Origin: Candidatus Methylomirabilota bacterium
GTDB lineage: Bacteria; Methylomirabilota; Methylomirabilia; Rokubacteriales; CSP1-6
Reading direction: 5' to 3'
DNA length: 58,001 nucleotides
Assembly (NCBI GenBank): GCA_035936835.1
Contig: DASYVT010000146.1
Span: 1-58,001 of the forward strand
The stretch's first letter is position 1; every line of letters starts with the position of its first letter. The position numbers and the translations under genes are program-made. Positions 35,652 to 44,883 of the stretch are shown piece after piece. The notes beneath the pieces are model-generated. The model saw only the letters and a program-made list of their open reading frames with translations. It made no database searches and was not told where the DNA came from.

Positions 35652-36583
35652 GCGGGGCGCCCCAGCTTGCGGCACCATTCGAGTGTTCGGGCCAGTCCCT
35701 CTTCGAGCTCGACGGTCGGCTCCCAGCCGAGCAGCCGCCGCGCCCGGCCGATGTCGGGCTTGCGGACCTTCGGGTCGTCGGTCGGCAGCGGGCGGAAGAC
35801 GATCTCGCTCGTGGAGCCCGCGGCGCGGATGACGTGCTTCGCGAGCTCGAGGAGGGTCATTTCGCGGGGGTTGCCGAGGTTGACCGGGTCGTTGACGGGC
35901 GCCTGCATGAGCCGCCAGATGCCCTCCACGAGATCGGAGACGTACATGAAAGAGCGCGTCTGGGAGCCGTCGCCGTAGACGGTCAGTGGCTCGTTCAGCA
36001 GCGCCTGTCGCACGAAGGTCGGGACCGCGCGGCCGTCCGTGAGACGCATGCGGCTGCCGTAGGTGTTGAAGATGCGGACGATGCGTGTGTCGAGTCCGTG
36101 GACGCGGTGGTAGGCCATCGTCATGGCCTCGGCGAAGCGCTTCGCCTCGTCGTAGACGCCGCGGGGCCCCACCGGGTTGACGTTGCCCCAGTAGTCCTCC
36201 CGCTGCGGGTGCACCAGCGGGTCGCCGTAGACCTCCGACGTCGAGGCGAGGAGGAACTTGGCGCGGCGGGCCTTCGCGAGCCCGAGGGCCCGGTGGGTGC
36301 CGAGCGAGCCGACCTTGAGCGTCTGGATGGGCAGCTCGAGGTAGTCGATGGGCGAGGCGGGGCTCGCGAAGTGGAGCACGTAGTCGACGCCGCCCTTGAT
36401 CGAGATGAAGTTGGTCACGTCGTACTCGACGAAGATGAAGCGCGGGTCCTGGATGTGGGCAATGTTGTCGAGCGAGCCCGTCAGGAGGTTGTCCATGCAG
36501 ACGACCTCGCAGCCCTTCCCCAGGAGGAAGTCGCAGAGGTGCGAGCCGATGAACCCCGCGCCGCCCGTGACGAGGACCCGCAC
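35648..36583 (-). CDS. UDP-glucuronate decarboxylase (UDP-xylose synthase-like)
   Basis: 311 aa extended [20 protein letters not shown] at the start, [20 protein letters not shown] and [17 protein letters not shown] (YxxxK) match UXS enzymes, as do [10 protein letters not shown] and [11 protein letters not shown]. It converts UDP-glucuronate, the product of the upstream ugd gene, to UDP-xylose, so the two genes form a short pathway. GTG 36583 is the start. Some homologues act as dTDP-glucose dehydratases, but the SPIDY motif and neighbour favour UXS. Confidence 0.9.
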   Translation of the reverse strand: MRVLVTGGAGFIGSHLCDFLLGKGCEVVCMDNLLTGSLDNIAHIQDPRFIFVEYDVTNFISIKGGVDYVLHFASPASPIDYLELPIQTLKVGSLGTHRALGLAKARRAKFLLASTSEVYGDPLVHPQREDYWGNVNPVGPRGVYDEAKRFAEAMTMAYHRVHGLDTRIVRIFNTYGSRMRLTDGRAVPTFVRQALLNEPLTVYGDGSQTRSFMYVSDLVEGIWRLMQAPVNDPVNLGNPREMTLLELAKHVIRAAGSTSEIVFRPLPTDDPKVRKPDIGRARRLLGWEPTVELEEGLARTLEWCRKLGRPA

Positions 36584-36593
36584 GCGGGCGCCC

Positions 36594-37904
36594 TCAGGCC
36601 GGAAGGACGGGTTTCCGTCCGACCGAGTGGTACTCGAAGCCGAGCCTGCGCATGCGCTCCGGCTCCCAGAGGTTGCGCCCGTCGAAGACCACGGGACGCT
36701 TGAGCAGGCCGCGCAGCCGCTCGAGGTTGAGGTACTTGAACTCGTTCCACTCCGTCACCAGCACGACCGCGTCCGCGCCCTCGGCCGCCTCGTAGGGCGA
36801 GTCGCTGAAGGTGACGCCGGCCGGCAGGAGTCGCTTGGCGTTCTCCATGGCCGCCGGATCGTAGGCGCGGATCCTGGCGCCGGCCGCGTGCAGGAGCTGG
36901 ACGACCTCCACGCTCTTGGCCTCGCGCATGTCGTCGGTATTGGGCTTGAAGGCCAGACCTAGGACCGCGACCGTCTTGTCGTCGAGGGGCCCCAGGGTTT
37001 TGACGACGGTCTCGACCAAGTGCGCGGCCCGCTCTCGGTTGATCTCCGCGACCGAGCGCAGGAGCTTGAAGTCGTAGCCGAGGCGGCCGGCCGTGTGGAT
37101 GAGCGAGTCCACGTCCTTGGGGAAGCAGGAGCCTCCGTAGCCCAGCCCCGCCTGGAGGAACGCCCCGCCGATGCGCGGGTCGAGCCCCATGCCCTTCATG
37201 ACCTGCGTCACGTCTGCGCCGGCCGCCTCGCAGATGTTGGCGATGGCGTTGATGAAGGAGATCTTGACGGCGAGGAAGGCGTTCGACGCGTACTTGATGA
37301 CCTCCGCCGCCGGCAGATCGGTGATGATCATGGGCCGCTCGAGCGGCGCGTAGAGCTCGACGAGCGTCATCGCGACCTGATGGGTGGGCGCGCCGATGAC
37401 GATGCGATCGGGCCGCAGCGTGTCCTCGATGGCCGAGCCCTCGCGCAGGAACTCGGGGTTCGACACGACGTCGAACTCGACCGGGCGCGGCTGGTGGCGC
37501 CCGATGACCTCGCGGACGAGCTCGCCCGTGCCGACCGGGGCCGTGGACTTGTTGACGACCACCTTGTAGCGGTCCATCGAGCGGCCGATCTCGGCCGCGA
37601 CCGCCTCGACGTGCGAGAGGTCGGTCTCGCCGCTGTCCTTGGGCGGCGTGCCGACGGAGATAAAGATCACGTCCCCATGGCGGATGCCCGCGCCCAGGTC
37701 GGTGGTGAACGACAGCCGCCGGTCCTCCACGTTGCGCGCGACCATCTCCTCGAGGCCCGGCTCGTAGATGGGCATGCGCCCGGCCTTGAGGGCGTCGATC
37801 TTGGCGCGGTCGTTGTCCACGCAGACCACGTCGTTGCCCAGGTCGGCGAAGACCGCCCCGGTGACGAGCCCGACATAGCCTGTGCCGACGACGCAGATGT
37901 TCAT
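36594..37904 (-). CDS. ugd: UDP-glucose 6-dehydrogenase
   Basis: 436 aa, family length. N-terminal NAD domain starts [20 protein letters not shown]; catalytic Cys in [15 protein letters not shown]-terminal UDP-binding domain with [16 protein letters not shown]. Oxidises UDP-glucose to UDP-glucuronate. First gene of a long minus-strand run reaching the heat-shock genes; a plausible promoter lies at 37928-37957. With uxs and galE it supplies sugar nucleotides for exopolysaccharide or LPS. Confidence 0.95.
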   Translation of the reverse strand: MNICVVGTGYVGLVTGAVFADLGNDVVCVDNDRAKIDALKAGRMPIYEPGLEEMVARNVEDRRLSFTTDLGAGIRHGDVIFISVGTPPKDSGETDLSHVEAVAAEIGRSMDRYKVVVNKSTAPVGTGELVREVIGRHQPRPVEFDVVSNPEFLREGSAIEDTLRPDRIVIGAPTHQVAMTLVELYAPLERPMIITDLPAAEVIKYASNAFLAVKISFINAIANICEAAGADVTQVMKGMGLDPRIGGAFLQAGLGYGGSCFPKDVDSLIHTAGRLGYDFKLLRSVAEINRERAAHLVETVVKTLGPLDDKTVAVLGLAFKPNTDDMREAKSVEVVQLLHAAGARIRAYDPAAMENAKRLLPAGVTFSDSPYEAAEGADAVVLVTEWNEFKYLNLERLRGLLKRPVVFDGRNLWEPERMRRLGFEYHSVGRKPVLPA

Positions 37905-37927
37905 GGGTGCGCGCTTGCGAGCGTCCT

Positions 37928-37957
37928 AGGATACCAAACGGGGGCCCCGGAGGCCAA
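37928..37957 (-). promoter_or_regulatory. Candidate promoter of the ugd operon
   Basis: Minus strand TTGGCC (37957-37952), 18-base spacer, TATCCT (37933-37928). Transcription would start near 37921, about 17 bases before the ugd ATG. Confidence 0.4.
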
Positions 37958-37980
37958 TTCAGACCCTTCCCCGCTTCCTC

Positions 37981-38916
37981 TCAGAAGAGACGCCAGACGA
38001 GGCGCTCGGCGACCATCCCGGCGAAGAGCAGGAGCAGGTAGAAGTTCGAGAAGAGGAAGAGCTTGAGCCACCCGCGCTGGTCGTGTGGCTCGCGGGCAAA
38101 CTTGACGGCGAGCCACATGAGCCGCCCGCCGAGCAGCGCCGCGATCACGAAGCTGACCGGCCCGCCGACGCCGAAGGTCGGCGCCGCAAGAGACCACGCG
38201 GTCAGCCCCGAGGCGTAGAGCAGGATGAGCCGCGCTGTGCCCTCGACGCCGACGACCTCGCTGACCATGGGGAAGCCGCCCGAGGCGTAGTCGGCGCGGT
38301 AGCGGAGCGAAAGCGCCCAGAAGTGGGGCATCTGCCAGAGGAAGAGAATGCCGAAGAGGATGATGGCGCCGGCGTCGGTCAAGCTGCCGCCCGCCGCGAC
38401 CCAACCGATGACGGGCGGGATCGAGCCTGGGATGGCGCCCGGTACGGCGGCGAAGGGCGAAGTCGGCTTGAGCCACGGCGTGTAGACCCCGTTGTAGAAA
38501 ACCGCCGCAATGACCCCGAGCACGCCCGCAGTGCGGCCGATGCCGAGCCACAGCACAACCGCGCCCCCGGCTGTGGCAAGGGCGGCGAAGGCGAGGCCCT
38601 GGGCGTGAGAGAGGCGCCCCGAGGGCAGCGGGCGGTTCGCCGTGCGCGCCATCAGCGCGTCCTTGTCGCGCTCCTGCACCTGGTTGAGGGCCGACGCGCC
38701 CGAGGAGAGCAGCATCACGCCCGCCAGCACGACGAGGCCGTGCGCCCAGGGGAAGTCGACGCCGAGCGGCGCGCGCAGCATGAAGCCGGCCGCCGCCGAC
38801 ACCAGCACGAGCAGCACGATGCCGAACTTGGACAGCTCCGCGTAGGCGCTCACGCGCTCGCCGAGGCCTGTGGCCGCCCACGCGCGGGCGGTCGAGCTTA
38901 AAGCCCTAGGAGGCAC
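37981..38916 (-). CDS. ctaB: Protoheme IX farnesyltransferase (heme O synthase)
   Basis: 311 aa polytopic membrane prenyltransferase with about nine hydrophobic segments. The prenyl-diphosphate motif NQVQERDKDALMARTANRPL is intact, with the second motif in FYNGVYTPWLKPTS. It converts heme B to heme O for the caa3 oxidase. GTG 38916 overlaps the end of ctaA by 11 bases. Last gene of the cta operon. Confidence 0.95.
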   Translation of the reverse strand: MPPRALSSTARAWAATGLGERVSAYAELSKFGIVLLVLVSAAAGFMLRAPLGVDFPWAHGLVVLAGVMLLSSGASALNQVQERDKDALMARTANRPLPSGRLSHAQGLAFAALATAGGAVVLWLGIGRTAGVLGVIAAVFYNGVYTPWLKPTSPFAAVPGAIPGSIPPVIGWVAAGGSLTDAGAIILFGILFLWQMPHFWALSLRYRADYASGGFPMVSEVVGVEGTARLILLYASGLTAWSLAAPTFGVGGPVSFVIAALLGGRLMWLAVKFAREPHDQRGWLKLFLFSNFYLLLLFAGMVAERLVWRLF

Positions 38917-39829
38917 GGGCGACCCCGCCGTTGATCTCGCCTGTCCGGGCTTCCGCGCCCCGCGCGACGGTAATCCACCCCTCGGCGTGCGCCGAGAGCC
39001 AGACGAGCACTCCCCACAGCGCGTAGGCGACCACGGCGTGCGCCGCGCGGAGCGGCACGGCCAGCCCTCCGAGCACGGCCATGATCCCCAGCGCCACCTG
39101 CAGGACGGCGAGCACCGCCGCCGCCGCCGCGGGCCTTGCCAGCGCCGTGCGCCGCGCCGCCAGTGCTAAGTGGACGAAGAGCCCGAGGAGCACCACGCCG
39201 AGCCACCGGTGGATCCAGTGAATTCCGCTCTCCCAGTGGTGCGGAAGGAGGCTGCCGCTGCAGAGCGGGAAGTCGGGGCAGGCGAGCCCCGCGCCCGCGT
39301 GGCGCACGTAGCCGCCGAGCGCCAGCTGGAGGAGGAGCGCCGCCAGGCCGGCCATGGCCAGCCGTTTGAGCCGCGCCGGCACCGGGGGGTGCGCCCGCGT
39401 GCCCTCGGCCAGGATGATGAGCCCGGCGAGGATCAGGAGCGCGTTCACGAGGTGGGCGGTGCTCACGAGATCAGGCAGCTTGAAGAGCACCGTCACGCCG
39501 CCCAGGCCGATCTGTGCCGCGAGGAGGGCGACCAGGATGAGGCTCAAGCGTCGCGGCGCGCGCGCCGTCGTGCGCCGCCACGTCAGGACCACGGTCACGA
39601 GCAGCAGCAGGGTGAACGGGATGGCCTTGAGCCGGTGGCTGAACTCGATCAAGACCTGGGTCTCGGCGGGCGGCAGGAGGCGCCCGTGGCAGAGCGGCCA
39701 GTCGGGGCAAGCGAGGCCGGAGCCGGTGGCGCTCACGATGTTGCCCATGGTCATGAGAAGGGAGAGGGCGACGATGGCCGCCCATGTCCAGGCGCGCGGC
39801 GGGCAGGCGCGCGGCGGGCTACCTGCCAT
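38906..39829 (-). CDS. ctaA: Heme A synthase
   Basis: 307 aa, eight predicted membrane segments. Two pseudo-symmetrical halves each show the CPDWPLC/CPDFPLC cysteine pair and conserved His residues (EFSHRLKAIP, STAHLVNALL, WIHRWLGVVLLG, RAAHAVVAY), as in CtaA/COX15. It oxidises heme O to heme A. ATG 39829 is the start, overlapping ctaG by 11 bases; the first codons contain a 15-bp tandem repeat (CPPRA-like). Directly precedes ctaB. Confidence 0.94.
   Translation of the reverse strand: MAGSPPRACPPRAWTWAAIVALSLLMTMGNIVSATGSGLACPDWPLCHGRLLPPAETQVLIEFSHRLKAIPFTLLLLVTVVLTWRRTTARAPRRLSLILVALLAAQIGLGGVTVLFKLPDLVSTAHLVNALLILAGLIILAEGTRAHPPVPARLKRLAMAGLAALLLQLALGGYVRHAGAGLACPDFPLCSGSLLPHHWESGIHWIHRWLGVVLLGLFVHLALAARRTALARPAAAAAVLAVLQVALGIMAVLGGLAVPLRAAHAVVAYALWGVLVWLSAHAEGWITVARGAEARTGEINGGVARAS
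39790..39819. repeat. 15-bp exact tandem repeat at the ctaG/ctaA junction
   Basis: Two identical 15-bp units (39790-39804 and 39805-39819), five codons each, lying in the first codons of ctaA and running up to the ctaG stop. It probably arose by slippage and keeps the ctaA frame. Confidence 0.8.
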
Positions 39830-40679
39830 GCGAGGCTCCGAGCGGGGCGATGGCGCCGTCCTGGCCACCGGCGGCCTGCCAGCGGAAGAAGACGACGCTG
39901 ATCGCGATCAGGAAGGCGAGCCCCCCGGGGATCCACATGATGAGGCCGCCCAGGTGCTGGTCGGTGTGCGGTGTGAGCGCCTCCCACACCCGGGGCGCCG
40001 CAGCGTAGTAGGGGTACAGCACGGTTCCGGCCATCGTGATGAAGATCGAGACGACGACCATGGGCAAGCCGACCACGAACAGGTACAGCATCTGCACGGG
40101 ATAGGGCGCGCGCGGCAGCTCGGGCGAGGGCGACACGACCGGCCACCACAGGAGGACCGACACGACCATGATCATCAGGTGCTGGACGATGTGCACGCCG
40201 TGGTGGTCCATCGCCAAGTTGTAGAGCGGCGGCAGGTGCCAGGCCACGAGCACGAGATTGAAGCTCGCGAACGCGCCCGAGGGCCGCGTCAGGCGCCGTC
40301 CGAGGCGCAGCACCCGCGGGTGCTGCAGGAGCGGCGAGAGCATCCAGCCCGGCGTGCCGTAGAGCAGGAGCGGCGGCATGGCGAAGACCAGCAGGAGGTG
40401 CTGCACCATGTGCGCGCTGAAGAGGTAGTAGTCCGAGAGGTCGTGGAGCGGTCCGGTCAGCGAGCCCAACAGCACCGCGAGCCCCGCGAAGAAGGAGACG
40501 ACCTGGACGCCTTTCACGGGCCGACCCTGGGCGCGCCCGCGGCGGAGCGCGGCCACGTACAGGCCGCCCAGCGCCGCGACGCCCGCGACGACGGTGGGAT
40601 CGGGGTGCCACGCGGTCCAGTCAAAGCCGTCGGGGCCGAGGGGCGGCGGCCCCGCGGGCCCGGGCACTAGGTGCGCCAT
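39819..40679 (-). CDS. ctaG: Cytochrome c oxidase assembly protein CtaG (caa3 type)
   Basis: 286 aa multi-pass membrane protein of the caa3_CtaG family. Typical stretches: YYLFSAHMVQHLLLVFAMPPLLLYGTP, WHLPPLYNLAM and HIVQHLMIMVVSVLLWWPV, rich in conserved His that may bind copper. It is unrelated to the Cox11-type CtaG despite the shared name. It begins 4 bases after ctaF and is required for caa3 oxidase assembly in Bacillus. Confidence 0.92.
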   Translation of the reverse strand: MAHLVPGPAGPPPLGPDGFDWTAWHPDPTVVAGVAALGGLYVAALRRGRAQGRPVKGVQVVSFFAGLAVLLGSLTGPLHDLSDYYLFSAHMVQHLLLVFAMPPLLLYGTPGWMLSPLLQHPRVLRLGRRLTRPSGAFASFNLVLVAWHLPPLYNLAMDHHGVHIVQHLMIMVVSVLLWWPVVSPSPELPRAPYPVQMLYLFVVGLPMVVVSIFITMAGTVLYPYYAAAPRVWEALTPHTDQHLGGLIMWIPGGLAFLIAISVVFFRWQAAGGQDGAIAPLGASHGR

Positions 40680-40683
40680 GCTT

Positions 40684-41022
40684 CTACCCGCGCGCGAGCA
40701 GGACGTAGGCGCTGAAGAGCGCCATGATGGCGAGGATGATACACATGGCGATGAGCAGCGGGCCGACGAAGAGCACGGTCAGGAGCTTGTTGTCGTAGCG
40801 CAGGTGCATGAAGAAGGCGACCACCAGCCCGAACTTGAAGACCGAGAAGACGAGGAGCAGCGCGACCAGGGCGTGGCTCGGGAGGCCTGGCACGTACAGC
40901 GCGCCGATCTCGATGGCCGTGAGAATGCCCAACACCACGGCCACCCGGATATAGGTCTGGACTGTGGCATGGCCCCCGCCCGGGGCGTGGGCTTCTGCGG
41001 GAGCGGCGTGGCTCGAATCCAT
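40684..41022 (-). CDS. ctaF: Cytochrome c oxidase subunit IV (small membrane subunit)
   Basis: 112 aa. A hydrophilic His/Ala-rich start, then three membrane helices (VAVVLGILTAIEIGALYVPG, LVALLLVFSVFKFGLVVAFFM, VLFVGPLLIAMCIILAIMAL). The VVAFFMHLRYD motif is diagnostic of the prokaryotic COX4 family. It stabilises the core oxidase. Lies 13 bases after ctaE. Confidence 0.93.
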   Translation of the reverse strand: MDSSHAAPAEAHAPGGGHATVQTYIRVAVVLGILTAIEIGALYVPGLPSHALVALLLVFSVFKFGLVVAFFMHLRYDNKLLTVLFVGPLLIAMCIILAIMALFSAYVLLARG

Positions 41023-41035
41023 AACCCTCGACCTC

Positions 41036-41635
41036 CTACGGGATCAAGTAGATGAGGGTGAAGATGGCGATCCAGACGATGTCCACGAAGTGCCAGTACA
41101 GCCCGCAGATTTCGACCTTGAGCGAGTCCTGCGGACCGAGCTTCCCGCGCCGCGCCAGCACCCAGAGTGACAGCAGCCAGATGACGCCGCCCGTGACGTG
41201 GGCGCCGTGGAAGCCCGTCAGCACGAAGAAGGTCGAGCCGAAGAGGTTCGTCTGGAGCGTCAGGCCCAGGTGGACGAAGTGCGTGAACTCGAAGATCTGG
41301 AAGCCGACGAAGCCCGCGCCTAACACCGCCGTCACGAAGAGCCAGATCTTGCCCCACTTCATGTCGTTGCGCTGGACTGCGGCCAGCGCCAGCACCATCG
41401 TCAGGGACGACATGAGGAGATCGAAGGCGCTGACCGAGGTCAGCGGGATGTTCAGGATCTCGTGGGGGCCCGGTCCGTTGATGCTCTTGCCCTTGTAGGC
41501 CAGGTAGGTGCCGATCAAGGAGCCGAAGAACATGCACTCGGAGCCGAGGAAGGCCCACATCCCCATCTTGCGATGGTCGAGCCCCGTGCAGCCGATGTTC
41601 GGGTCGTGCGCGGCGGCGGCGTGCTCGGCGGCCAT
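41036..41635 (-). CDS. ctaE: Cytochrome c oxidase subunit III
   Basis: 199 aa, five membrane segments, the short form typical of caa3 oxidases. MGMWAFLGSECMFFGSLIGTYL, LTGFHGAHVTGGVIWLL and the C-terminal YWHFVDIVWIAIFTLIYLIP are the family signatures. ATG 41635 overlaps the ctaD stop by one base (TGATG). Confidence 0.96.
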   Translation of the reverse strand: MAAEHAAAAHDPNIGCTGLDHRKMGMWAFLGSECMFFGSLIGTYLAYKGKSINGPGPHEILNIPLTSVSAFDLLMSSLTMVLALAAVQRNDMKWGKIWLFVTAVLGAGFVGFQIFEFTHFVHLGLTLQTNLFGSTFFVLTGFHGAHVTGGVIWLLSLWVLARRGKLGPQDSLKVEICGLYWHFVDIVWIAIFTLIYLIP

Positions 41636-43506
41636 CAATGATGCCCTCCCGCGGGCGGCCCCACGTCCGTTTGATGATGGTACTCGAGCATGAACCGGAC
41701 CATGCAGTACAGGGTCAGGAAGCCGCCCACGATGACCTGGTAGATACTGACGAGGACGCCCGACATCATCACGAAGAAGGCGCCCGCCAAGAGGATGGGC
41801 CAGTAGGACGGCGGCGGCATGTGGATGGACGCGGGATCCGCTGCCGGTGTGATGACGGGCTTCCTCGGCGGCGTGCCGTGGCCGTCGCCGTACTTCTGCG
41901 CCCAGAAGTCGTCGCGATCGTGGACCACCGGCACGGTGGCGAAGTTGTACACGGGCGGCGGCGAGGGGATGGTCCATTCCAGCGTGCGCCCGTCCCACGG
42001 ATCGGCCGGCGCGGGGGCGCCCGAGCGCGTGGTCGTGATCACGTTCCAGATGAAGACCAGGAAGGAGAGCACGATGACGAGCGCGCCGATCGTGGCGATC
42101 AGGTTCCAGAAGTTCCAGCCGAGGTCGGGCGCGTACGTGTAGATCCGCCGCGGCATCCCGACGAGCCCCAGGAAGTGCATCGGGAAGAACGTGACGTTGA
42201 AGCCGATCATCATCAGCCAGAAGTGCAGCTTGCCCAGCCGCTCGTCGAGCAGCTTGCCGAAGATCTTCGGCCACCAGTAGTAGACGCCCGAGAAGAGCCC
42301 GAAGATCGAGCCCCCGAACAGCACGTAGTGGAAGTGGGCGACGATGAAGTAAGAGTCGGTCTGCTGCAGGTCCACCGGCGGGGAGGCGTGCATGACGCCC
42401 GAGAGGCCCCCCAGGGTAAACATGGCGATGAAGCCGAGCGAGAAGTAGAGCGCGCTCGCGAAGTAGATCCTGCCGCCCCAGAGCGTGCCGATCCAGTTCA
42501 GGATCTTCACCCCCGTCGGCACGGCGATCAGCATGGTGGAGATGGAGAAGGCCGCGTCGGCGACGGGGCCCATGCCCACCGAGAACATGTGGTGGCTCCA
42601 CACGCCGAAGCCGAGGAAGCCGATCATGATGCCGGAGTAGATGACCACGGGCGCGCCGAAGAGTGGCTTGCGCGAGAACGTCGGCAGCACCTCGGACACG
42701 ATACCCATGGCGGGCAGGATCAGGATGTAGACTTCGGGGTGGCCGAAGATCCAGAAGAGGTGCTGCCAGAGCAGCGGGTCGGCGCCGCCGGCCGGGGCGA
42801 AGAAGAGCGTGCCGAAGAGGCGGTCGAACATCAGCAGGATCAGCGCCACCGTGATGGCCGGAAAGGCCAGGACGACCAGGAACTGCACCACGAAGCTCAT
42901 CCAGACGAACAGCGGCATGCGCATGAGCGTCATGCCGGGGGCGCGCATGTTGATGATGGTCACGATGAAGTTGAAGCCGGCCATCAGCGAGGAGATGCCG
43001 AGCACCTGCAGGCCCAGCATCCAGAAGTCGATGCCGTGGCTGGGCGAGAACTGGGCCGAGGTCAGGTTCGCGTACCCGAACCAGCCGCCGTCGGGCACCG
43101 CGCCCACGAGGAAGCTCAGGTGCAGCAGCAGGGCGCCCGAGAAGAAGACCCAGTAGGACAGCGCGTTCAGCCGCGGGAAGGCCACGTCCCGGGCGCCGAT
43201 CAGAAGCGGGATCATGTAGTTGAAGAAGGCGGCGCCCAACGGCATGATCGCCAGGAACACCATGGTGGTCCCGTGCATGGTGAACAGCTCGTTGAAACGC
43301 TGGGCGCCGACGAGCGTGCCGTCGGGATGCGCCAGCTGCAGGCGCATGATCACGGCCTCGATCCCTCCCACCAGGAAGAAGAAGAAGGCCGAGACGCCGT
43401 AGAGCTGCCCGATGCGCTTGTGGTCCACGGTCGTGATCCAGGACCAGAGCACACTCCCGGCGGTCAGCTTCTTCGTCCCGGTCATGTACGCCGCGTGTGT
43501 CGCCAT
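41635..43506 (-). CDS. ctaD: Cytochrome c oxidase subunit I (heme-copper catalytic subunit)
   Basis: 623 aa, about 13-14 membrane segments. Heme and copper ligands are intact: low-spin heme His in FTMHGTTMVF, CuB His-Tyr crosslink in FGHPEVYILIL, CuB His pair in VWSHHMFSVG, and both heme His in VAHFHYVLFGG. GHPEVYILILPAMG places it in the A1 group of proton-pumping oxidases. Reduces oxygen to water, implying aerobic respiration. Lies 10 bases after ctaC and is coupled to ctaE. Confidence 0.97.
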   Translation of the reverse strand: MATHAAYMTGTKKLTAGSVLWSWITTVDHKRIGQLYGVSAFFFFLVGGIEAVIMRLQLAHPDGTLVGAQRFNELFTMHGTTMVFLAIMPLGAAFFNYMIPLLIGARDVAFPRLNALSYWVFFSGALLLHLSFLVGAVPDGGWFGYANLTSAQFSPSHGIDFWMLGLQVLGISSLMAGFNFIVTIINMRAPGMTLMRMPLFVWMSFVVQFLVVLAFPAITVALILLMFDRLFGTLFFAPAGGADPLLWQHLFWIFGHPEVYILILPAMGIVSEVLPTFSRKPLFGAPVVIYSGIMIGFLGFGVWSHHMFSVGMGPVADAAFSISTMLIAVPTGVKILNWIGTLWGGRIYFASALYFSLGFIAMFTLGGLSGVMHASPPVDLQQTDSYFIVAHFHYVLFGGSIFGLFSGVYYWWPKIFGKLLDERLGKLHFWLMMIGFNVTFFPMHFLGLVGMPRRIYTYAPDLGWNFWNLIATIGALVIVLSFLVFIWNVITTTRSGAPAPADPWDGRTLEWTIPSPPPVYNFATVPVVHDRDDFWAQKYGDGHGTPPRKPVITPAADPASIHMPPPSYWPILLAGAFFVMMSGVLVSIYQVIVGGFLTLYCMVRFMLEYHHQTDVGPPAGGHH

Positions 43507-43516
43507 GAGGATCCTC

Positions 43517-44536
43517 TTATTTCAGGCTCAGGAGATAGGCGGCGAGCGCCTTGGGCTGCTCGCCCCGCATGCCCAGGTCCGGCATCAGGACGCCCGGCTT
43601 CATGTGGCCCGGGTTCTCAATCCACCTGGCCAGGTTCCCCGGCGTGTTCGCCATCAGGTTGGCGCCCATGCTCTTCCGGCTGCCGAAGTGCGTCAGGTTG
43701 GGTCCCAGCACCCCGCCCGAGACGCCCGCGATCGTGTGGCAGCCCACGCAGGCCGACTGGGAGAAGAGCTCCTGGCCCTTCTGCGCGAGAGGATCTGTGG
43801 GCTGGACTGGCGGCTCCTGCTGGCCGGCCACCCATTTCTCGAAGTCGGTCTTGCTGTGGACGATGACGCGGAAGCGCATGTTGGCGTGCGACATGCCGCA
43901 GTACTCGGCGCACTGGCCGGGGTACTCGCCCGGCTCGTCGGGCGCCAGCGTGATGCGGTTGACCCGGCCGGGCACCACGTCCCGCTTGCCGCCCAGCTGG
44001 GGCATCCAGAACGAGTGGATGACGTCGGGGGCGTGGAGGTTGAAAGCAACCGTTTGTCCAGCCGGAAGATGCAGCTCGTTGGCCGTGACGATCTTGAGGT
44101 CGGGGTACTTGAACTCCCACCACCACTGCCTCCCACTCACGTCCACCCGCAATGACGTCGCCGGGGGCGCCGCCTGCGTCTCGAAGATGACGGGGATTGT
44201 CGGGATGGCGAAGATCAGCAGGACGACCGCGAAGGCGATGGTCCAGGAGACCTCGAGGAGCGTGTGGCCGTGGACCTGCTTCGGGATCGGCTGGCCGGGC
44301 TTCTCGCGGAAGTGGACGCAGACCCAGAGGAGCGCGCCCTCGACCACGATGCCGATGCCGAGCGTCCACCATGAGATCAGCATGAAGATCTCGTGGGTCA
44401 TCCGGCCGAACCCGGACTTCGGCCTGACGGTGGTCATGGGCGAGTCCCACAGCGACCACCCGCAGGAGGAGAGCAGCAGTGCGACGGCCAGCAGCAGGAG
44501 CGCCGTGGGGATGCGGGAGAGGAGGCTCTTTCGCAT
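43517..44536 (-). CDS. ctaC: Cytochrome c oxidase subunit II with fused cytochrome c (caa3 type)
   Basis: 339 aa. Lipoprotein-type start ending LLLSSCG (Cys25), two membrane helices, then the CuA cupredoxin domain with GRQWWWEFKYP, HAPDVIHSFWMPQL and the CuA ligands in GQCAEYCGMSHANM. The C-terminal part is a mono-heme cytochrome c with SACVGCHTIAG and a distal Met (LMPDLGM), so electrons enter through the built-in cytochrome. ATG 44536. Preceded by a small COX2-like membrane protein after 8 bases. Confidence 0.96.
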   Translation of the reverse strand: MRKSLLSRIPTALLLLAVALLLSSCGWSLWDSPMTTVRPKSGFGRMTHEIFMLISWWTLGIGIVVEGALLWVCVHFREKPGQPIPKQVHGHTLLEVSWTIAFAVVLLIFAIPTIPVIFETQAAPPATSLRVDVSGRQWWWEFKYPDLKIVTANELHLPAGQTVAFNLHAPDVIHSFWMPQLGGKRDVVPGRVNRITLAPDEPGEYPGQCAEYCGMSHANMRFRVIVHSKTDFEKWVAGQQEPPVQPTDPLAQKGQELFSQSACVGCHTIAGVSGGVLGPNLTHFGSRKSMGANLMANTPGNLARWIENPGHMKPGVLMPDLGMRGEQPKALAAYLLSLK

Positions 44537-44544
44537 AGGGTCCT

Positions 44545-44817
44545 TTACCTGGGTGGTACGCCCGGATCCGGGGCGGGGGCCGTGACGGCGGAGGCCGCCG
44601 CCGGACGCTGCACGTCGAAGACGGCCACCCAGCTGCGGGCGGCCAGCACGAGCACGATGATGACCGGGATCGAGGTCCATAGGACGTCGGAGCGCCGCCG
44701 GCGACGCCCGGGCGTATGCGCCCGGCGGTAGCGCATGACGTAGACGAAGGAACGGGCCTGAGCGGCCAAGAACACGGTCAGCACGACGGCCAGCAGCAGG
44801 TGCGTTATGGTCGGCAC
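44545..44817 (-). CDS. Small COX2-transmembrane-like protein at the head of the cta operon
   Basis: 90 aa. Two membrane helices (HLLLAVVLTVFLAAQARSFV and VLWTSIPVIIVLVLAARSWV) separated by a basic loop (YRRAHTPGRRRRRSD). The second half, RRSDVLWTSIPVIIVLVLAA, resembles the COX2 transmembrane hairpin (LEVLWTxIPVxIL), but there is no CuA domain. It may be a stand-alone membrane part or an accessory subunit for CuA or heme c assembly. Start GTG 44817 with GAGGGGGC ahead; promoter at 44855-44883. Family not identified with certainty. Confidence 0.7.
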   Translation of the reverse strand: MPTITHLLLAVVLTVFLAAQARSFVYVMRYRRAHTPGRRRRRSDVLWTSIPVIIVLVLAARSWVAVFDVQRPAAASAVTAPAPDPGVPPR

Positions 44818-44854
44818 AGCCCCCTCGGTGCGGTGATCGAAGCGTCCGCCCGGC

Positions 44855-44883
44855 AGTCTACTTGAGGGAGACGGGAAAGCCAA
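44855..44883 (-). promoter_or_regulatory. Promoter of the caa3 oxidase operon
   Basis: Minus strand TTGGCT (44883-44878), exact 17-base spacer, TAGACT (44860-44855). Predicted transcription start near 44848, about 30 bases upstream of the first operon gene. The interval up to 45001 otherwise holds only an 18-codon reading frame with no identifiable function. Confidence 0.6.

Noticed and set aside
41638-43866. Long plus-strand open frame opposite ctaD
   Set aside because: His/Asp/Glu/Arg-rich antisense translation of cytochrome oxidase subunit I; no ribosome binding site or motif.
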